A stretch of 64,000 nt of DNA from Azospirillum doebereinerae (GTDB lineage Bacteria > Pseudomonadota > Alphaproteobacteria > Azospirillales > Azospirillaceae). The notes below the pieces were generated by a model that was given only the letters and a program-made list of their open reading frames with translations, was not told the origin of the DNA and searched no databases. Made by a program: the position numbers and the translations under genes. The stretch is from assembly GCF_003989665.1 (NCBI RefSeq), contig NZ_RZIJ01000025.1:1-64000 (forward strand). Reading direction: 5' to 3'. Positions within the stretch are counted from its first letter, which is position 1, and every line of letters begins with the position of its first letter. Positions 60,605-64,000 of this stretch are shown here, piece by piece.

Positions 60605-60750
60605 ACACGGATGAACACGGATTTAGACACGGATGAACACGGATAAAGAACAGAAAAATGACGCAGCTTTAAACCGTTCGGCCAGGACCGTCCCGGGATT
60701 ATTGTTTTCTATCCGTGTTCATCCGTGTCTGAATCCGTGTTCATCCGTGT
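60605..60750. repeat. Family C element, copy 2 (40-bp near-perfect terminal inverted repeats)
   Basis: Left arm (60605-60644) holds ACACGGATGAACACGGAT twice separated by TTAG. Right arm (60711-60750) holds ATCCGTGTTCATCCGTGT twice separated by CTGA; the arms match at 39 of 40 positions. The 66-base centre is AT-richer than the surroundings. It fills the gap between ispG stop and the reductase start. Confidence 0.9.
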
Positions 60751-60756
60751 GAAAAT

Positions 60757-61890
60757 TCACTCCGCCGCCACCACCGCCGTTTCGCTGGCGGCCTTTTCCG
60801 CCTCGATCTCGGCGGCCTTCTTCTCGACCAGCCCAACGAGATGCTCGACGATGTCCTTGTCCTTCAGGCGGTGGTCGGTGACGCCCGACAGGTAGATCTG
60901 GTGGGTGTTGTTGCCGCCGCCGGTCAGGCCGATGTCGGTCTCGCGCGCCTCGCCGGGGCCGTTCACCACGCAACCGATCACCGACAGCGTCAGCGGCGTC
61001 GTGATGTGCGACAGGCGCTCCTCCAGAAGCTCCACCGTCTTGATGACGTTGAAGTTCTGCCGCGCGCAGCTGGGACAGGAGATCACCGTCACGCCGCGCC
61101 GCCGCAGGCCGAGCGACTTCAGCATCTCGTAGCCGACCTGCACCTCTTCGGCCGGCTCGGCGGACAGGGAGACGCGCAGCGTGTCGCCGATGCCCGACCA
61201 CAGCAGCATCCCGAGCCCGATGGAGGACTTCACCGTCCCGGCGCGCAGGCCGCCGGCCTCGGTGATGCCGATGTGCAGCGGGTAGTCGCAGGCCTCGGCC
61301 AGCGCCTGGTAGGCGGCCACGGCCAGGAAGGTGTCGGACGCCTTGACCGAGATCTTGAACTCGCGGAAGTCGTTGTCTTCCAGGATCTTCGCGTGGTTCA
61401 GCGCGCTCTCGACCATCGCCTCGGGGCAGGGCTCGCCGTATTTCTCCAGCAGGTCCTGCTCCAGCGAGCCGGCGTTGACACCGATCCGCATCGAGCAGCC
61501 GTGGTCCTTGGCGGCCTTCACCACCTCGCGCACCCGCTCGGCCGAGCCGATGTTGCCGGGGTTGATGCGCAGGCAGGCGGCGCCGCTCTCCGCCGCCTCG
61601 ATGGCGCGCTTGTAATGGAAATGGATGTCGGCGACGACCGGCACCGAGACCTGTTTGACGATGTCCTTCAGCGCCAGCGCCGACTCGCGGTCGGGGCAGG
61701 AGACGCGGACGATGTCCACCCCGACCCGCTCGGCCGCCTGGATCTGCGCGACCGTCGCCGCCACGTCGGTGGTCGGCGTGTTGGTCATCGTCTGCACGGA
61801 GATCGGCGCATCGCCGCCGACAAGCACGTTGCCGACCCGGATCTGGCGGGACTTGCGGCGAAGGATCTGACGGTAGGCGCGCACGGTCAT
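60757..61890 (-). CDS. ispG: 4-hydroxy-3-methylbut-2-enyl-diphosphate synthase (flavodoxin-dependent)
   Basis: 377 residues. It makes HMBPP in the MEP isoprenoid pathway with a [4Fe-4S] cluster. Visible: QTMTNTPTTDVAATVAQI, VVADIHFHYKRAIEAAESG, LRINPGNIG, and cluster ligands in ISCPSCARQNFNVI and GCVVNGPGEA. Length is typical. It lies between the RodZ-like gene and the glutamyl-tRNA reductase, all on the minus strand. Confidence 0.97.
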   Translation of the reverse strand: MTVRAYRQILRRKSRQIRVGNVLVGGDAPISVQTMTNTPTTDVAATVAQIQAAERVGVDIVRVSCPDRESALALKDIVKQVSVPVVADIHFHYKRAIEAAESGAACLRINPGNIGSAERVREVVKAAKDHGCSMRIGVNAGSLEQDLLEKYGEPCPEAMVESALNHAKILEDNDFREFKISVKASDTFLAVAAYQALAEACDYPLHIGITEAGGLRAGTVKSSIGLGMLLWSGIGDTLRVSLSAEPAEEVQVGYEMLKSLGLRRRGVTVISCPSCARQNFNVIKTVELLEERLSHITTPLTLSVIGCVVNGPGEARETDIGLTGGGNNTHQIYLSGVTDHRLKDKDIVEHLVGLVEKKAAEIEAEKAASETAVVAAE

Positions 61891-62015
61891 GACAGGGGCC
61901 TCAAGGCAACGGCGAGGGGCGATGGCGGAGATCCGGCCGCTGCGACACGGCCGGGGTCACGTCAGAGGTACGGTCCGGCGCGGCGGATTCAAGCGCCGCT
62001 TCCGGGACCCTGCCC

Positions 62016-63200
62016 TCAACGCGCGGCGGGGCGCACCACGCCGTGGGCGTCGATGGGCACGTCGCGCAGCACCTGCCCGACCGTGCCGAGCGGCGCGCTG
62101 TCCGCCCCATCGGCGACGACGACCAGACCGCCGGCGTTGCCGGTGCGGATCTTCACGCCGGCCTTGTCGGGAACGCGGTAGGTGTCGCCGGCCTTCAGCA
62201 CACGGGTGAAGATGATCTCGCTGCCGTCGCGGATCTGCAGCCAGCTTTCCTGCGTCGCCTTCAGCACGAGCCGAACGTTCTGGTACTGCAACCCGTAGAC
62301 CTTGGCGTTCGGGTTGGCCGGGGCGGCCTCCGCTGGGCGCGGGGCCGGGGCGGCGGGAACGGCGGCCGGGGAGAGCGGCGTCGGCTCCTGCGGCGAGCCT
62401 TCGGTGTCGTCGTCCTCCGCCGGCGGCGGGGCGACGTTGGTCATGGCGGACGCGGGCGGCGCCGGAACGGCGGGCGTCGACAGCGTGGCGGCCATGGGCG
62501 GCTTGGCCGGCGGAAGCGGGGTCCCGGCGGGGGCCGGAACGCCCGCCGGCGGGCTGGCCGGAGTCGCGGTCTGGGCCGGCGCCGGGGCGGAAGGCGTGGG
62601 CGTCGGCGCCGGGCTGGCGGCGGGGGACGGAGCGGTCGGCGCAGCGGGCACCGGGGAGGACGGCAGCGCGGCGGTCTGCTGCGGCGCCGGCTCGGCCGTG
62701 GGTGGCGCGCCGTTCTTGCGCGGCACCGTGTCGAGCAGCGACACCAGACGGTCCGGCAGGGCCGGCACCAGATCGGCCACCGAACGGTCGGTCGCCGACA
62801 GATAATACCAGCCGCCGTAGACGATGCCGGCCAGCACCAGCGTCACCAGCAGCAGGGTGCCGCCGGGGATGCGCTCCTCGGTCGCCGGAGTCGGCAGGTA
62901 AAGCTGCTGCTGGCGCAGGCCCCCGGCCACCTCCTCCTTGTAGCGGGCGACGATGCCGTCGGGATCGAGGCCGAGATACTCGGCGTAGGAGCGCAGGAAG
63001 CCGGCGGCGTAGGCCGCGCCCGGCAGGTCCGAGAAGCGCCCGTCCTCGATGGCCTGGAGATAGGGGTAGCGGATGCGCAGCATCGAGGCCACGTCGCGCA
63101 GCTCGTGCCCCAGGGCGATGCGCGTGTCGCGCAACGTCTCGGACACGGTGGGACCGGCCGCGACCGGTTCGTAATCGTCGAAAACCTTGCGCTTGACCAT
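62016..63200 (-). CDS. RodZ-like HTH/DUF4115 membrane protein
   Basis: 394 residues. N-terminal HTH (ETLRDTRIALGHELRDVASMLRIRYPYLQAIEDGRFSDLPGAAYAAGFLRSYAEYLGLD), one membrane helix (LLLVTLVLAGIVYGGWYYL, about 115-135), a long Pro/Ala/Thr-rich periplasmic linker (about 140-290), and a C-terminal DUF4115 beta-domain (VRLVLKATQESWLQIRDGSEIIFTRVLKAGDTYRVPDKAGVKIRTGNAGGL). This is the RodZ layout, a MreB-linked cell-shape factor. It precedes ispG by 125 bases on the same strand. Confidence 0.92.
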   Translation of the reverse strand: MVKRKVFDDYEPVAAGPTVSETLRDTRIALGHELRDVASMLRIRYPYLQAIEDGRFSDLPGAAYAAGFLRSYAEYLGLDPDGIVARYKEEVAGGLRQQQLYLPTPATEERIPGGTLLLVTLVLAGIVYGGWYYLSATDRSVADLVPALPDRLVSLLDTVPRKNGAPPTAEPAPQQTAALPSSPVPAAPTAPSPAASPAPTPTPSAPAPAQTATPASPPAGVPAPAGTPLPPAKPPMAATLSTPAVPAPPASAMTNVAPPPAEDDDTEGSPQEPTPLSPAAVPAAPAPRPAEAAPANPNAKVYGLQYQNVRLVLKATQESWLQIRDGSEIIFTRVLKAGDTYRVPDKAGVKIRTGNAGGLVVVADGADSAPLGTVGQVLRDVPIDAHGVVRPAAR

Positions 63201-63344
63201 GGAACCGCCGCCTGCCTGACTGTGGCATCCTCCGGGGACGCACAGGCGGAATGGGTACGACAGCCACCCCGCCGACGCAACCCGGAACGTCGCGGCACCC
63301 TCTCCGGTCCCGGACCCGCCCTGGTGCGGGCGCGGGAGAAAGCG

Positions 63345-64000
63345 TCAGATGGAGACGCCGTGGTCCTTGGCGAAGCTCCTCAGCTTGTCGCGCAGGCTGT
63401 GGTCGGCGCCCAGATACAGCCCCGACATGTACTGCCGCAACGCCGCCACCTCCAGCGAGCGCAGCATCGTCTTCACCGGCCCGACCGAGGGCGGCGACAT
63501 CGACAGCGTGCGGAAGCCGAGGCCGATCAGCGCCATGGCGTCGAGCGGCCGCCCGGCCATCTCGCCGCACAGGCTGAGCGACACCCGGTGCTTGCCGCAT
63601 TCGTCGACCAGACGGCGCAGCAGGCAGAGCATCGCCGGCGACAGCGGGTCGTAGCGGTTCGAGGTGCGCGGGTTGCCCCGGTCGGCGGCGAACAGGTACT
63701 GCGTCAGGTCGTTGGAGCCGACCGACAGGAAGTCCAGCCGGGGCAGAAGCGCCGGCAGCTGCCACAGCAGCGCCGGGACCTCGATCATCGTGCCGACGCG
63801 CAGGCGTTCCGGCGGCGCGACGCCTTGGACGGCCAGCCGCTTCAGCTCCATGTCGAGCAGGCGGCGGGCGGCGTCGAACTCGGCGACCTCGGCGATCATC
63901 GGGAACATCACCGACAGCGACCGCCCGGCCGCCGCCAGCAGCAGCGCGCGCAGCTGCTGGCGCAGCAGCGACGGGTGGTCGAGCCCGATGCGCACCGCCC
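63345..64000 (-). CDS. ptsP: Phosphoenolpyruvate-protein phosphotransferase, nitrogen type, C-terminal part
   Basis: The last ~217 residues of an EI/EI-Ntr enzyme; the 5' part lies beyond the window end. Visible: VGTMIEVPALLWQLPALLPRLDFLSVGSNDLTQYLFAADRGN and the active Cys in LSLCGEMAGRPLDAMALIGLGFRTLSMSP. ptsP next to prfA/prmC-type genes favours EI-Ntr (PtsP), with an N-terminal GAF domain presumed outside. It passes phosphate from PEP to NPr in nitrogen/potassium control. Stop at 63345. Confidence 0.9.
   Translation of the reverse strand, partial: AVRIGLDHPSLLRQQLRALLLAAAGRSLSVMFPMIAEVAEFDAARRLLDMELKRLAVQGVAPPERLRVGTMIEVPALLWQLPALLPRLDFLSVGSNDLTQYLFAADRGNPRTSNRYDPLSPAMLCLLRRLVDECGKHRVSLSLCGEMAGRPLDAMALIGLGFRTLSMSPPSVGPVKTMLRSLEVAALRQYMSGLYLGADHSLRDKLRSFAKDHGVSI

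Overview
The window is a high-GC alphaproteobacterial chromosome segment, most likely Rhodospirillales and probably Azospirillum or a close relative. The evidence is ALA synthase, a hemC-hemD-mitofilin-hemY cluster divergent from tsaD-gpsA, ptsP/prfA/prmC/DUF4167/clpB synteny, a CheZ phosphatase, IHF-beta followed by a LapA-like protein, and alphaproteobacterial intergenic palindromes. The genus assignment is inference. Almost everything is chromosomal housekeeping. No phage, plasmid, CRISPR array, rRNA or complete IS element was found.

Layout. 1-5 kb: end of an SDR dehydrogenase, a class III aminotransferase, hemA (ALA synthase) behind an FNR-type box, a PadR-like protein and an Hpt/pseudo-receiver protein. 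5-11 kb (minus strand): small lipoprotein, DUF1272, DEAD-box helicase, mscL, secA. 11.5-17 kb: parvulin, argJ, mutT, a probable small RNA gene, recQ, tRNA-Thr(CGT). 17-20.5 kb: aldehyde dehydrogenase, then ornithine-cyclodeaminase-like, LapA-like and ihfB on the minus strand. 20.5-27 kb: pentapeptide protein and cheZ on the minus strand, then degP, small unknown genes and mtnA. 27-31 kb: HWE/HisKA_2-type sensor kinase and a lipoprotein adenosine deaminase. 31-39 kb: the haem/mitofilin operon (minus) and tsaD-gpsA (plus). 39-43 kb: YciI, EVE, a miniature MCP-tip protein, acs, DUF1304 and a 21-codon peptide gene. 43-54 kb: TPR-PRMT fusion with an Atg22-like MFS carrier, then purH, a heparinase-family protein, rsmB and clpB. 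54-64 kb: Nudix, MOSC, DUF4167, prmC, a DUF559 nuclease, prfA, glutamyl-tRNA reductase, ispG, a RodZ-like protein and the end of ptsP.

Functional threads. Tetrapyrrole synthesis is prominent: ALA synthase and a glutamyl-tRNA reductase homologue are both present, together with hemC, hemD and hemY. Chemotaxis-related proteins recur (CheZ with two candidate CheY-docking peptides, Hpt/pseudo-receiver, MCP-tip protein). Translation and protein quality genes (prfA, prmC, rsmB, tsaD, secA, clpB, degP, parvulin) make up much of the rest.

Non-coding signals. Three interspersed repeat families occupy intergenic gaps: A, about 110 bp nested palindromes; B, about 106-150 bp; C, arrays of ATCCGTGTTCATCCGTGT. 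Several gaps hold promoters of the form TTGnnn-N17-TATGnn (secA, tRNA-Thr, helicase, cheZ and the small RNA). The least conventional signals are the small RNA gene at 14.4 kb, the CheZ tail, the MCP-tip protein, the 21-codon ORF and the palindrome-bracketed DUF559 gene.
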